From: Roridomyces roridus
Lineage: Eukaryota; Basidiomycota; Agaricomycetes; Agaricales; Mycenaceae
Assembly: GCA_029378245.1 (NCBI GenBank)
Contig: JARKIF010000010.1
Location: forward strand, 1,178,001 to 1,242,000
Direction: 5' to 3'
DNA: 64,000 nt
A program made the translations under genes and the position numbers. The stretch's first letter is position 1. Each line of letters starts with the position of its first letter. The notes beneath the pieces were generated by a model. The model was given only the letters and a program-made list of their open reading frames with translations, was not told where the DNA came from and ran no database searches. Below, one piece after another: positions 46,587 through 58,429 of this stretch.

Positions 46587-48163
46587 CCCACTCCCCTGAA
46601 GGCACGAGGCGAGGAATGAAGCTTCTCAAAACTCTTTCCTCGTCGTGTGCCGATAGGTCGCACAATCTCGGCGCACATCCTGCAACGGTCATCCGGGAAC
46701 TCAAGCTTTGGTTCTCATTTACCACGATCGGCGACTTGGACGAGTACATTGAAGCTGTCAGTGGTCTAGATGGGCTACTCGAGGCGGCACTGCTCTCTAC
46801 TGCGAAGCACTCGCCTGATGGGGTGTCTCGACTTCGTGGACTCCATCTCTCCTCCGATACGACCATCCCCATCGTGTTCTCAGCTCTGTCCTTGCGACCA
46901 CAATTCGGCCATTTGGAAGAACTGGACATCAATTCGTTTTCTCTTGAGCATATGGTATTCACCGTGAGTTTCGGTTTGCTTCATTTTCAGCTCTTTCATT
47001 GCCTGCATAGTTTCTCGAAATCCCCAAACTCAAATCTCTCGCTTTCGCGATGTCCTCACAAACCTACAGGAGATCATCCGAAGGCCGTGGCCACCATCTC
47101 GTGAAAACTTTTGTCCAGTCCTTGGATATCACCCCATCGGCCTCTCCAGGGCTGACAGTCCTGCATATCGATCTCACGTGGACCGGTGATCGACTTCTGG
47201 ATGTTCAATCCGCAGTCAATTCCCTGCGCCTTCCGCGCCTCCAGTCTGCACGAATCCGAGTGTTCGTTGATCTTTCCGAACCGGATTTTGGGCCCTTTCT
47301 CGAGGCCCACCCTGCCCTTCTGGATGTCTCGTCCTCGTAGGAAAAAAACCTCTCCGCAAGGGTGCCCTCCCGCTCTTGAAATCATTCGCGGGGCACACTC
47401 GAGACTTAGTGCAGGTGTGCGACGGGGTGCGGCCTCTCCAAGACATTGTCGTGTCTCTGTTCGACTATCGATACGGTGGCCCTTATAGTTTGCAGCGCGC
47501 TTCGCTGCCGTCCAACTCTTCCATTGAGCAAGTCTTGGTCAGTGCACTGGGCGAGGCACCGAGACTCCGACGTCTAGTGATACAGAAGTCTTCGATACAT
47601 TACAACCCGGACGAGCTTGACGGATACAGTGAGCAGCGATATTAGCTCGAGTCACTTGACGGCCTCAAAATCGACACAATCCAATCGATAGCGGAGTTGT
47701 GCCCCAACGTCGAGCATCTTGAGTTGTACCTCAAGTCCGTGGCAAGTCTCTTCTTGTGAATATACTGGGCTTCGGAAGTTGATTTGTAATTTGTTGACAG
47801 GACGATTTCGAGACTTTGAAGAACTTTACCGTTCTACAATCGCTCAAGGTTCATTTGCGGATGGACATTCCGTTTAAACTCCTGATGCATGATTCGGGCG
47901 ATGAAGACGGCTTGCGTGCGCCGGAGGCAGAGATCCGGCGCGCCATCAGACGACATCTCATCCCATCCATGCCGCATCTGAGACAAGTGGTGGTGAATGA
48001 TACCGGCGTCTTCGATGAGAATAGTTCCCATCGTTATGATGCCAAGTTGTACTACGACCCAGACCAATGGGTTCGGGACTTGGGTTATGGTAAGCTGCAT
48101 ACGTTTAGTATCGTTCAACGGGGCAGCAACGCGGTCGAAATCGAGATTGTAGTCCCAGAATGA
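46587..48163 (+). pseudogene. F-box/LRR-like gene, main part
   Basis: Blocks in order: VIRELKLWFSFTTIGDLDEY, LSLRPQFGHLEELDI, then after a GT-AG gap near 46963-47010 SLAFAMSSQ, ITPSASPGLTVLHIDLTW, LPRLQSARIRVFVDLSEPDF plus GPFLEAHP, LRKGALPLLKSFAGHTRDL, APRLRRLVI, LCPNVEHLELYL and, after another intron, LQSLKVHLRMDI and AEIRRAIRRHLIPSMPHLRQ. The frame changes at an A7 run near 47341-47347 and a stop falls at 47643, so the copy is probably not functional. It parallels the disrupted gene at 22.7-27.8 kb and the copy at 62.7-63.5 kb. No biochemical role can be read beyond a likely leucine-rich solenoid. Confidence 0.6.
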
Positions 48164-48304
48164 AATTGCCGGGCCTTTTTCGGTGGGACGCATCGGGATT
48201 TGTCAGCTGGTTGAAACACATACAGGTTCCACTTCAAAGCAAACGCCTCTTCTCACCACCATGTCTTCCCTCTGGCTCGTCGAGTACAGAAACCTGGTAG
48301 ATCT

Positions 48305-48508
48305 AAATTTCAACAGCTTGTCAATACAACCCGCGGTATCGAGGGCCTGAAACTTCATTTGGCCTAGATTCTGCGATACGGAGTTCGATTTTTTGACCAG
48401 CCAAGAGAGAGTTGACAATCATAAAGTCTTTGATTTCGTGAACCGATAATGCCGCGTCCATCCCAGAGGGACCGGCGCCGACGATCAAAAGGATATTTGG
48501 GTGAGTCG
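48305..48508 (-). pseudogene. Truncated 5' fragment of an FAD monooxygenase
   Basis: Begins MPTHPNILLIVGAGPSGMDA and LSVHEIKDFMIVNSLLAGQ, colinear with the start of the gene at 61200, and runs to the point corresponding to LDTVGCMDKLLK before similarity stops at about 48305. The end of exon 1 is rearranged and the catalytic remainder is absent. It lies in the left arm of the inverted duplication, 3' to the MFS copy, mirroring the right arm. Confidence 0.75.
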
Positions 48509-48773
48509 GCATGGCGATGTACGTTCCTCTACCCAAGAAGAGCGTAGAACGGCTCACTGTGCAGTTCAAGCTCGTAATCATGTGCTAGTAGAGGAGGGGG
48601 GGGGAGGATTTACGGCAATGATCTTTATAAGGCACAAGCGGGCTCTGTGGCTTTGTCAATTGAGCTTACTGAAAGCACTTATGGGTAGATCGCTCATGAG
48701 AAGAAATGATTCAGATTCAGCATTATCAGTACCAAAATACACAGTTTGCACGTTCCCAAGTTGGTCCCACATT

Positions 48774-50593
48774 TCATTCACGCCTCGTAGGTCTGGGCAC
48801 AAGCATCCAAAGGAAAAGCATCGCAACCATCATACCCAAAATCCTAGTTCACCTCTCAGCACCCTCTCAATCCCAAAAGGACGAAACACACTCACAGCGG
48901 CTGCATACTCTTAATCCCCGCCCTCGAAGAAATCGCACCCGCAATGAAGGGTACGATCGCCCCGCCGACGGTGGCGATCGCAGCCATCCAGGACATCGTT
49001 CCAGTTAGTAGGTAGGGCGGGAAGATCTTCGCTGCGCGGTTTAGAGCGAGAGGGTAGATTGGACCACGGAGGAGGCCGAGGAAGGCGAGGGAGACGGCGT
49101 TGCCGACGAGGGAGGGGACGAGCCAGATAGCGAGCTGTAGGCTGGGTGGAGATGAGGGCGAGGGAGTGGAGGAAGGAGGAGAGCGTACCCGATGGCGATT
49201 ACGGAGTAGATGTAGACGCTGAGGTCGTTTCCGATCTGAAACGGAGTCAATACGGAGCGAGACGATGAAGTCAATGCCTACCTTTTTGTTAACCCAGATC
49301 AAAAGTAAGCGTCCCAATACCGCTCCTGCTAAACTGAGCCCTGGAAACGACGCCGAGTTATGATTACTCACCGCCAGAATACCCGGCACTGATATATCCA
49401 GACGAGGCACCTCCGCCGCGAACCGTGACCATGAACGTTACGGTCCAACCTGAAACAAATCAGTTAAAGTCCAGTCGTCCGAGACAAAACCAACCAGAAA
49501 TAGCCACCCCCACACCAACATGCACGAACAGGAACAGCGCAATCAGGTGTAGCGCCTTGAGCGAAAGGATTTGCCGCATTTCACTCTTATCGTTCGTGCC
49601 TTTCGACACCGGTGGCTGCCCCAGCTGCGCGAGGCATTCTATGGAAACGAGAATGACAAGCGGCCATTGTGACAAAGGATCGCATACCGTCCTGGGTCCT
49701 GGCCCGGAAGACGGCGAATTGGACGAGCATGTTGAGTAGGGTGATACCCAAGCTCACGAGATAGTGGAAGGACCAATGTTGCATTTGAGCGAATTGAGTA
49801 GATACGAGCGGGGCGGCGAAGATTCCCGCGCCTGGGCGTGGGCGGCAGTCAGTTCTGTTCCAAGAATACCGGAGAACAGCGCACCGTAAGCAGCTTGGAC
49901 ATATCCCAGCCGGGCTTCTGCATTGCGCGCAAAGCTGGAGGCGTAACCATTTCCTTGCGCGTCCTGCAAAAAATTCATTCGAGAGTTGGAAGACAGAGTA
50001 AGCATACAATGATAGAGACTCCCACTCCGTTGAGCGCACAAGCTAAGCAGAAGACGGGGAAGGGGAGCGCGGCGGCTTGCAGACTGTATCCGATGAGCTG
50101 GCAGACGGGCCCCAAGAGCAGGAGCTATGACAAGTGAGACCAAGAATATCGATGTGCAGACATTTACCTTGCCGAATCCGAGCTTCGACGTTAAAGCGAT
50201 GGTGATGAAGGCACCCACAATGGAGCCCTGCGAATTCGTTGCATCAGAGCCGACCCAATACAGAGACCACTCACGATGGATTGGAATACGAAAAGCAGCG
50301 AAGCGATGATGTATCCCAACTGTATTGACGTTCAACGACGAGCGAAGGGAGAAGATGATATTCACATGATACGTCTCTTGAATCCTAGGAAGAAGGGGCC
50401 CCACAGTGCCGTCGTTCCATCCAGCTGCAAACACCGCAAGACACAGCGCAGCAGTTTGTATCCGACAGAGGAGGATTTGGTTCTTCGAGGGGTTGTACGG
50501 TTCAGGCTCAGCCGTCTTGAGCTCGGCCACGAGCTCCTTTGAGGTCGTGGCAGGGCGATGGTGGATTGACTGTAGCTCGATTGAGCCTTCCAT
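48774..50593 (-). CDS. MFS transporter (Bsc6/fucose-permease-like), left copy
   Basis: Near-duplicate of the plus-strand gene at 58430. Starts MEGSIELQSIHHRP; exon 1 ends after LPRIQETYH. The same intron positions and phases can be followed through LLFVFQS, GSIVGAFITIALTSKLGFGK, DAQGNGYASSFARNAEARLG, GAGIFAAPLVSTQFAQMQ and GWTVTFMVTVRGGGASSGYI to LLTGTMSWMAAIATVGGAIV. The last exon (48774 upward) gives ILGMMVAMLFLWMLVPR and then diverges (PTRRE, stop) from the right copy. All frames are intact, so both copies are probably functional. Multi-helix plasma-membrane transporter; the substrate is unknown. Splice details for this copy were inferred by analogy with the right copy. Confidence 0.85.
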
Positions 50594-51151
50594 TGGGGGT
50601 GCGAAAGAGCTGGTGGAAGGGACAACGGAACTTACTCAGTCTTTATAGTCTCGGCGAAACCTCGGAGACTTTCAAAGTTGCCTTGGGACAGGGAACGCGA
50701 TGATCACGGGGCTTGCGTGCGTACGGAGACGAAATTGGGTGTTGGCGCAGGCTTTCATGGCACTAGAACATGGTTGTGAACCTGCCGAAGTATCACAATA
50801 TTCGAAGGTAACCTTTGGTGTGCCGCGGAAACTTTATCCATCCTTGCAAACGAGTTGATCGCATCCAGCAGGTCTCTACATTGAAGCAAATTTAGATAGA
50901 TGCAACGAGGGAGCCAAGGGGAGCGATGCTGGATGAAGGCGATCGACTCTCTCGGCGACGCGGCCGACACGGGCTGACGTGATAGCCTTCAGTGCGATCC
51001 GAGTATACTCCGCGCGATTTCAAGCCCAAGGGAGAGTGACAGCATGAGGCCAGGCATGGCAGACGTGGATGTGAGGATGAAGGAGGAAGGAGGTTGGAAG
51101 GACGACGAAATATCGCCGTGATAGCATGATAGCATCAATGATGAGTCCGTC
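50594..51151. other. Intergenic part of the duplicated arm
   Basis: No gene. Its sequence is related, inverted, to 57930-58429. Confidence 0.6.
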
Positions 51152-51310
51152 TATGTAAAATGCCGTCATTCTTCGGGCGCTTCCTCCGCTCTCTTGTCCC
51201 GACTCCCGACTCCCGACGGTCATGGCTTCCTTGGCCTCCATTCGTCTTCGACCCTGGGCCCACCCTGCCCCTCCTAATATCCGCCAAACGCTACTGGATG
51301 GCGTATGAGG
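51152..51310 (+). pseudogene. 5' fragment of an alpha/beta hydrolase
   Basis: ATGGCTTCCTTGGCCTCC at 51220 matches the start of the hydrolase at 57850, followed by a copy of its PRPTLPLLISAKRYW region after a small deletion that shifts the frame. Similarity ends at about 51305; the catalytic part is missing. It marks the inner end of the left duplicated arm. Confidence 0.72.
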
Positions 51311-52219
51311 GTGGAGACTGGAGGCTACTGGAGGCAAACTGGAGGAAATGTTACATGCCGGTCAATCGAGGACTCGGGCGCAACTCGGGCGAGGTATTCG
51401 GCTGTGTCGGCACAATTTGTGGAGAAGGGGACTGGCTTTGGGTTGAATATGACCGCGATGGAGGCTCGGTGGCCTCATCTGGGGTTTGAAGAAGCCATGG
51501 TTTCAAATTTCAATGAATGGATTGTGAATGGATTTCAGTGACTCGGAAAGATTTAATTTGGGACGATGGAGCGGCCGGGTGCTCTTGTTCCTCATTCACG
51601 ACTCTCCTTCCCTCAAGTTCAAGGTTGACGACGTCAACCCTTTAGATTTCACAGACGCACAGACGCTCCAGTTTCCTGGAACTTGTAACACCTATTCCCG
51701 TCACATTTAAGCGCTCGCTAAACTGGTCGTAAATCTTTTCGTTATCACAAAACTCACGTCTTCGATATTCTTAGAGTCCCCCAGAGTCATCCCGTCTGAA
51801 GATAGGACCCCTGAAGCGATGAAGACGGCGTCTCCGCAGCCTAGCCAATTCACGGGATGACGGCCATTCAGTTGGAACTGCCAATGTCTAAAAGCTCCGC
51901 CCAGTTTCTGAGCCAGGTGCCATTTTCCCGCGTCATCCATGTCGCAGCTGACGAGCCCAGGAGTGTTCGATTGGACCCACGGCCCTGCACTTGCCCGCAG
52001 TAAATGCGCCGATAGGCCCACACCCACGATGCTGTAGAGGGTCTCAGTATCGTAAGGTAGCCAGCATGCGTGTGTCAGGAGACCCGGATTGTGCTCCCCT
52101 CAACACGCGCTGTCATTGAGTCTATTCCGCAGCAATCCACATTGGAGTCACCTTCCTGTCACCCACCATCCACCGAGTCACGACCGATTGCCCACTCAGA
52201 CTACTTACTTTCTTCCCCC
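51311..52219. other. No gene called; one open frame on the minus strand
   Basis: A 106-codon minus frame at 51707-52027 (with TLYSIVGVGLSAHLLRAS just upstream in the same frame) reads plausibly but has no recognised family and no supported start. It could be an exon of an uncharacterised gene or a remnant. Confidence 0.3.
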
Positions 52220-55200
52220 ATGCCACCCAAAACCAAAGGAAGACGAGTCGCTGTGCCCACTGCGTCGAGGAGTGGGGCTCAATCCACTCAGGGTGAGGAT
52301 TTACCGTGCGGACTCAGCACCACTAACGAGCCGTCTCAGCACCCACACCTGGTCATATTACGACTGTCGGCGTGCGACGACCTGGAGAGGGTAGGAGTGG
52401 CTCGACTATACCCATCAATGTCAATTCTTTCATCGTCAAGATGGCTCCCCCCGACAACGTCGAAGAGAGTTCGGACACCGTGGCAGCGACTTCGGAAACT
52501 GTTAAAGTGCCAACTCCGGACATCTTTGTCTGGCACTACGATGGTAAGCTCCATTTCACGATCTTCTGAAGCAAAGAAAAAGAAAAATTCAAATCTGCAC
52601 AGTTGGTACGACCCCGTTCTATCTTTCTTGTATAGTCTCCAACGTATTCCCAGCCTTTTCGGACGAAAGGAACCTGGGCGTAGGGATGAACAGGGATTTA
52701 ATCCAGCAGCTCAAGTCGCAAGTCGCACCGGCCATCTTCGCCGGTAGTTGGGCCGTCTTTGACGGGCGCAAGAACCTGTATGCTGTGTCGGAGTTGAATT
52801 TGGGTGCCACCGACTCGCGCGAGGTAAGTATTGAACAATGAAAACTCGGATTTGCATCTCCAGCTCATTCAAATGAATCCAGTTCGATGTCATCCTTCCG
52901 GGAATGCAACCCAATCCCCAACTTCCCCCTCGAGTCTACAAGGTCAAATTGACACGCGTCAACAAGATCAACCTAGAGTATGTGCCCCCCGAATCACCCG
53001 ACCCATGCTTAGGACGTTCACTTGCAGGATATTGGATCGTTTCTGCCAAGGGGTGCAGGCACACGATAACAGTGTTACCACAGCATTGCAGGTGCGTGAG
53101 GGTACGCTTTCACTCCACAAGATAGATGACCCAACTCGTAGGCCTTGAACATCGCCCTCCGCGAGGAGCCATCGCAGAGATTCCCCAACCGCGGCCGATC
53201 CTTCTACACGCAGGAAGGGTCACAGCCTATCGGCGGAGGCCTCGTTCTCTGGCGAGGATATTTCCAATCCGTCCGGCCCGCGCGCTATGGCTTGCTCATC
53301 AATGTCGACATTGCGACGGGCGTCATGTACCAATCCGGACACCTCATTGATCTGTGTCGTGCATTCCTCGGCGTCCCAGTCTCTCAACTATCTGGGAATC
53401 TTGACCCTCGTATGAAACGCGCCTTGTCTGTCTTTTTGTTTGGTGTGCGCGTCCGATGCACCAACGCTGCCGGTGGTACACGTACATACAGTATCCGAAG
53501 ACTTGGTCCACCGGCGAACCAAGTCACATTCACCCTGCAAGGAGGAGTGACAACCACAGTTGCCAACTATTTCCAGCAGATCAATAACCATCCTCTCAGC
53601 TATCCGCATCTTCTCTGTGTTGAGGTATGTTGTTGCTGTCTCGGATATTCATCCTCTGACAATTTACAGGTGGGCGGGAGAGGCGCTATGATCCCTCTCG
53701 AGCTGTGCACGGTGCTTCCTGGGCAGCTCATGAGGAAGGAGTTTCCGAAGGATAAACGGGATGCGCTGGTAAAGTTTTCAACCATGCCTCCCAAAGTTCG
53801 ACTTGCGAGTGTTCGGAAGGGGTTTGAGGTTCGCCATCTCCATCTGTTCATCCTTTATACAATATCTCAATGCTTGGCGTAGGAGCTTCGCATCGGGACT
53901 TCCGCCCATGCGCACAATTTCGGTCTCAGCATCGAGATGACAGCCCCGTTGGCACCAGCGCAGCCCGTACCGCGCTTGGTGTCAACCGAGGCACGTGTTC
54001 TCAAGGCGCCGAGACTATATTACAATCCCAAGACGAAGAACCCCACCGCGGTTAGTTGCTCAACATACTACAAGAACAATCTGCTGAGCTTCTGGCTTCC
54101 TAGGTTCCAAAGTTCGGTAGCTGGAATATGTGTGTTTTCTGTTCACAATTTTCCGTCCCATTAATATCTCTACGCAGGGTGGATAAACAGTTCTATGATG
54201 CCAAGGTTATTGCGGCCTGGGTTCTTGTCAGTTTTGAACCACCCAATCGGTTCAACCAGCGCTATGTCGATGACATTGCAAAGGGCTTTGTATCGGCCTG
54301 TCGACGTGCAGGTAAAGAGGCAGTTGTCATTTGGAACTGGATTACCACTAACCTTCGGTGTAGGCATGACTGTCACAGATGCGGATCCCACTGTCAAATA
54401 TCTCAATGGTCAAGGCAACATTACCCGCGTCAGTTTTTTTCTCGTGTATCTGTGTTCCCAATTTTGTTGACGGCTTCATGGTATAGGATCTCGTAGCTGC
54501 GGGAGACCAGTGTTATGCGGACAAGAAAAAGAAGCCCACTGTTTTTGTCGCCGTGCTGCCTGACAGTGCGGGACACATCTATCACACAGTGAAGCAGTAC
54601 GTGTTCAAGTTCCTCTTTATACTCTTCTCCAGCTCATCTTTTTTCAGCTGGGGAGATATCACGGTTTGTCAATCTGATTATTCTTTTTTCCCGACCTCAT
54701 CACAATCCTACAGATGGGAATCCCAACACAATGTCTCAAGGCAACGAATTGTGTGCACGCGAAAGAGAACTTTTGGTTCAACGTAGCTCTGAAGTGAGTG
54801 TATGCATGTTTCCATTTTCAAATTACATCATTCTTTATTTCTACAGGGTCAACGTCAAGCTTGGTGGGAAGAACGTCATTGTCGACCCAGCCAATACCAG
54901 TGGTATACTCTCTGAACCGCGTACTCCTGCCATCATTATGGGAGCAGATGTTACGCACCCTGCGTAAGTCATTCAAATTTTTGTATCTCCTGTGTCAACG
55001 GTTATATTTCAGACCTGGCTCAACCACACGTCCGTCCTACGCCGCCGTCGTTGCAAGTGTCAGTCTGGATGCTGCAAAATATGTTGCAACCCAGAGCATA
55101 CAGACGTCGCGACAGGAGCTTATCGACGACTTGAAAGAGATGACTGTGGTTTGTTCAATAATTTATTTCAATCTCATTCGTCACTTATGAAATTTATATA

Positions 55201-56352
55201 CAGCATCTCCTGAAGGAACACATGTCGTACCGCGAGCACATCGATAAGGTGCCTCCGGCCGAGCGCGCACCGAAGCGGCTTATATTCTATCGTGGTACGT
55301 TGATTTTCTGGAATCAAGTTGTTATTTAACACCATGCACACAGATGGTGTATCCGAAAGCCAGTTCCAGCAGGTGAAAGATATGGGTGAGCGGACTGCCC
55401 TATTCTCAAAAGATATCACTCATGTATATCGGCGGCGGACAGAGATTCCTCGCATTCAAGGTTGCACTCGTCAATGTTTGATATCTGCAGAGCTGACGCG
55501 CTTCACCTAGCCGCATGCCGGGAGTTGAAAATCAACCCGAAGATCACTTTCATCGTCGTCGGCAAACGGCACCACATTCGGTGAGTGTCTGAATTATCAT
55601 AGCAAGTGAATTCCAACTCAACCCAAACCTGTCAGATTCTTCCCTGCCGTCGACAGAGATGCAGATCGTTCCGGGAACTGTCCAGCAGGGACAATTCTCG
55701 ACAAGGACATCACTCATCCGACTGAGTTTGATTATTACCTGCAAAGCCATGGTGCGTGGTCTCGCATTAATTCTCGAACACGACTTGACTCAATACTTGT
55801 GCAGGAGGAATACAGGGGACCAGCCGCCCAGGACATTATTCCGTCCTTCATGATGTGAGCTCAAATTCAATACATCCTCACACTGTTCCATTATAACAAA
55901 CAATTTCGGTGCAGGACAATAATTTCCCGTATGTTCATTTGCGTTTCACCACACGGTACACCAACAGCGCTGACAATAATGCATACAGGCCGGACAGCCT
56001 CCAAGCTCTTGATTTCGCTCTCTGTCACGTCTACGCCGCCGCTACGCGCTCTGTGTCAATCCCCGCACCAGTGTACTGTGAGTTGAATGCCCTTGACAGC
56101 CCCACATCCTCACGAAAGGCATTATTTATAGACGCACACGTCGTATGCGATCGCCTCAAACTTCATTTTGATCCCGCTACCTCTGGGTCTTCGGAGGCGG
56201 ATTCTGGTTCCGTCGACGAAGCGGATGTGCTGGCAGCGTTCAAGCGTGATTGGAAGCCCGTGCATCCAAACCAGGCTAAGAAGATGTGGTTTTCGGTGAG
56301 TGTATTTGTTTGTTTCATTTATTGAGAGTGCTCAAGGGAGGCTCTTCAGTGA
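52220..56352 (+). CDS. Argonaute (RNA-silencing slicer, QDE-2-like clade)
   Basis: Small-RNA-guided effector of RNA silencing. About 25 coding exons, first 52220-52292, 52340-52543, 52636-52823, 52883-52977, 53028-53091 and 53142-53624; PIWI-region exons 54847-54963, 55013-55148, 55204-55294, 55344-55385, 55443-55460, 55511-55580, 55636-55751, 55805-55854, 55915-55928, 55989-56077 and 56132-56295. They sum to 924 codons, a normal Argonaute size. Order: N domain ([15 protein letters not shown]), linker, PAZ ([20 protein letters not shown] with [18 protein letters not shown] after it), MID and PIWI. Catalytic set: Asp in MGADVTHPA, glutamate finger in [10 protein letters not shown], Asp in [12 protein letters not shown], His in [39 protein letters not shown] and [12 protein letters not shown] are typical PIWI blocks. 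The stop is uncertain: either spliced to TGA at 56350-56352 or read-through to 56325. Confidence 0.93.
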
Positions 56353-56551
56353 GTGCGCAGACGTTGCCTCGGGGGTTGCACTCCATCTATGCTTTCCTTT
56401 ATGCCTTCCAGTTATTTAATGTATGCCACTTTCCAGTTACTTTGCCCCAGACCCACCCATGTACTGGTCACCGTTGGAATTACTACTATTTTGTCCATGA
56501 ATCCAAGTTCGAGCGAATAAATACAAGATAATGCACATAGATACACGGCAG

Positions 56552-57850
56552 TCAAAGCTTCGCCTGCGACACTTGCGACTGCTTGGTTAAAATATCGAAT
56601 ATCGCCTGTGCGAACGCTGTCGGGTGCGTTTGCGGTACCTAGTACGTGCGCACGTCGTCAATGTCCAAGAATCGCCAAGATGAAGAAGATGAACGCACGA
56701 TATGCCCTGCACCCGGGATTCGTACCAGCGAGGCGAGGTTATGTGCCCCGCCGACACCGTTTTGGAGAAAGTCCTCTTTCACCTCGCGGGGTCTGAATAA
56801 TATTCCTCAATGAGCACGAAATTTGAGTGGAGGGAGGCAAGGAGTACGCACAGATAGTCGTCGATAGCGCCGTAGATGAAATGTGTGGGGAATCGTTTGA
56901 CGATGGTGCCCATCATACGGTAGACGAGGGAGCTCGAGTACGTTTCACGATAAGTGGCTGTCTCTTGTGCGCGCGTGCACTTGAGGATGACGCCTTCCTT
57001 GTTGGGATGTTCGCGGGTGGGGAGGTCCCTGAAGCCGTGGTCCTAGGACATCCGTCAGCCATGAAAGTTAAAGAGGGACGCTGGAGACGCACGACGTATG
57101 CCCGAAGTACCCGGTCGTCCCATGCGGCCCAGGCCTTGCGCGCTTTGAGAGACTTGTAAGCCTCTTCGCGGGATGGCCATATAGTACGTCGCTTGCTGCA
57201 CCCATCCACCAGGAGCTTCATGAGTGGCCCGATCGCTTCTGCCCGCAGGCACATTAATTCGAGCATGATCAGGCATTCGGGTTTTAGCGGTGGCTGATGG
57301 GTGAGGGCGCATATTCTGAGCGGAGCGTTGAGAACTTGAGGCTTGAAAAGGGGAGGAATACACACAGAGACACGGCCGAAAATGAATGCCCGATAAATAC
57401 CAAGCGTCGAGTGGTGAAATCGACATCGACGCCGGTCCCCAAGCCGCAGAGAAACGCGTGCACTCCGCGGCCGAATTCTTGCCATCCGACTACGTAATGT
57501 ATAAGCCGCCCGAAGATGCAAAACGAAAAGCACCCACACGTCGGCTCGTATCCCCACTCCAGCGTCTCTTCATTCAAAACGGCGCCGTCTCCGTGGTTCG
57601 GAGAGTCAAACGACCAGGCCTCGCGGATCCTGGGTCCGTGAGGGTTGTTCAGCATGATACTGTATAGATCCTCCAGGGTGGCTTCGTAGTGCTCCTTGTG
57701 GAACCCCGTCCCGTGGGTCAATATGAGTGTGTACGCATCAGGATCTTTGAGGTAAGGCGAGGAAGGCGTCCAGTAGCGCTTGGCGGATATTAGGAGTGGG
57801 AGGGTGGGCCGAGGGTCAAAGATGTAGGATTGGGAGGCCAAGGGAGCCAT
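56552..57850 (-). CDS. Alpha/beta hydrolase, paralogue of the 39 kb gene
   Basis: Six exons: 57850-57538, 57489-57366, 57315-57093, 57042-56852, 56792-56699, 56638-56552; 343 residues. Motifs: TLILTHGTGFHKEHYEATLE (oxyanion region), DSPNHGDGAVLN, nucleophile elbow LVFIGHSFSAVSL (GHSFS, canonical unlike the paralogue's SHSAG), THFIYGAIDDYL near the acidic residue, and RIPGAGHIVPQTHPTAFAQA with the catalytic His. An in-frame upstream Met at 57934 exists, but the left duplicate also starts at the MA(P/S)LAS Met, so 57850 is preferred. It is convergent with Argonaute (about 200 bp between stops) and divergent from the MFS gene. Substrate unknown. Confidence 0.87.
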
Positions 57851-58429
57851 GAGGACAAGAGAGAGGAGAAGAGGCCGAAGATGACGGCATTTAGACAGAT
57901 CATTGATGCTATCACGGAAGTATTCACTCTTCATTCAACCCATCCATGTCTTGCCATGCCTGCCCCAATGCTCTCACTTTGTCTGGACTTCTCTATGGCT
58001 TAAAATCGCGCGGAGTATACTCGGATCCTGCTTCGGAAAGGCTATCACGTCAGCCCGTGTCGGCCGCGTCTTGGAGAGGCGATCGTCTTCATTCTTCCCA
58101 GCATCGCTTCCCTTGGATGCCTCGTTCCATCCATCTAGATTTGCCTCTGTGAAGACCTGCCGGACGCGATCAACTCGTTTGTGAGGACGGATCAAGAGTG
58201 CGCCAAGAAGGGCATACCGAGGGTCAGTTTCGAATGTTGTGATACTTCGGCAGGTTCATAACCATGTCTAGTCTCTGAAAGGCTGCACCAACACCCATTT
58301 TCGTCTCCGTACGCACGCAACCCTCGTGATCATCGCGTTACCTGTCCCAAGGCAACTTTGAGAAACGCCGAGGTTTCTCCGACACTATAAAGTTCGGCTG
58401 TCCCTTCCACCAGCTCTTTCGCACCCCCA
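57851..58429. promoter_or_regulatory. Divergent intergenic region of hydrolase and MFS gene
   Basis: 579 bp between start codons. CACTATAAAG at 58382-58391, about 40 bp before the MFS ATG, is TATA-like; the left copy carries a related TTTATAGTC on its strand at the same place. No other site is claimed. Confidence 0.4.

Larger units (their letters stand above)
48305..51310. repeat. Left arm of a large inverted duplication
   Basis: Mirror-ordered copy of 57785-61480: hydrolase 5' fragment, intergenic sequence (including GTATACTC-GCGCGATTT-type blocks near 51005-51020 and 58010-58025), MFS gene and FAD-monooxygenase 5' fragment. In exon 1 of the two MFS copies 70 of 76 residues are identical. 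Confidence 0.8.

Noticed and set aside
53384..53851. Minus-strand ORFs inside the Argonaute gene
   Set aside because: Shadows of the long PAZ-region exon; no independent conservation.
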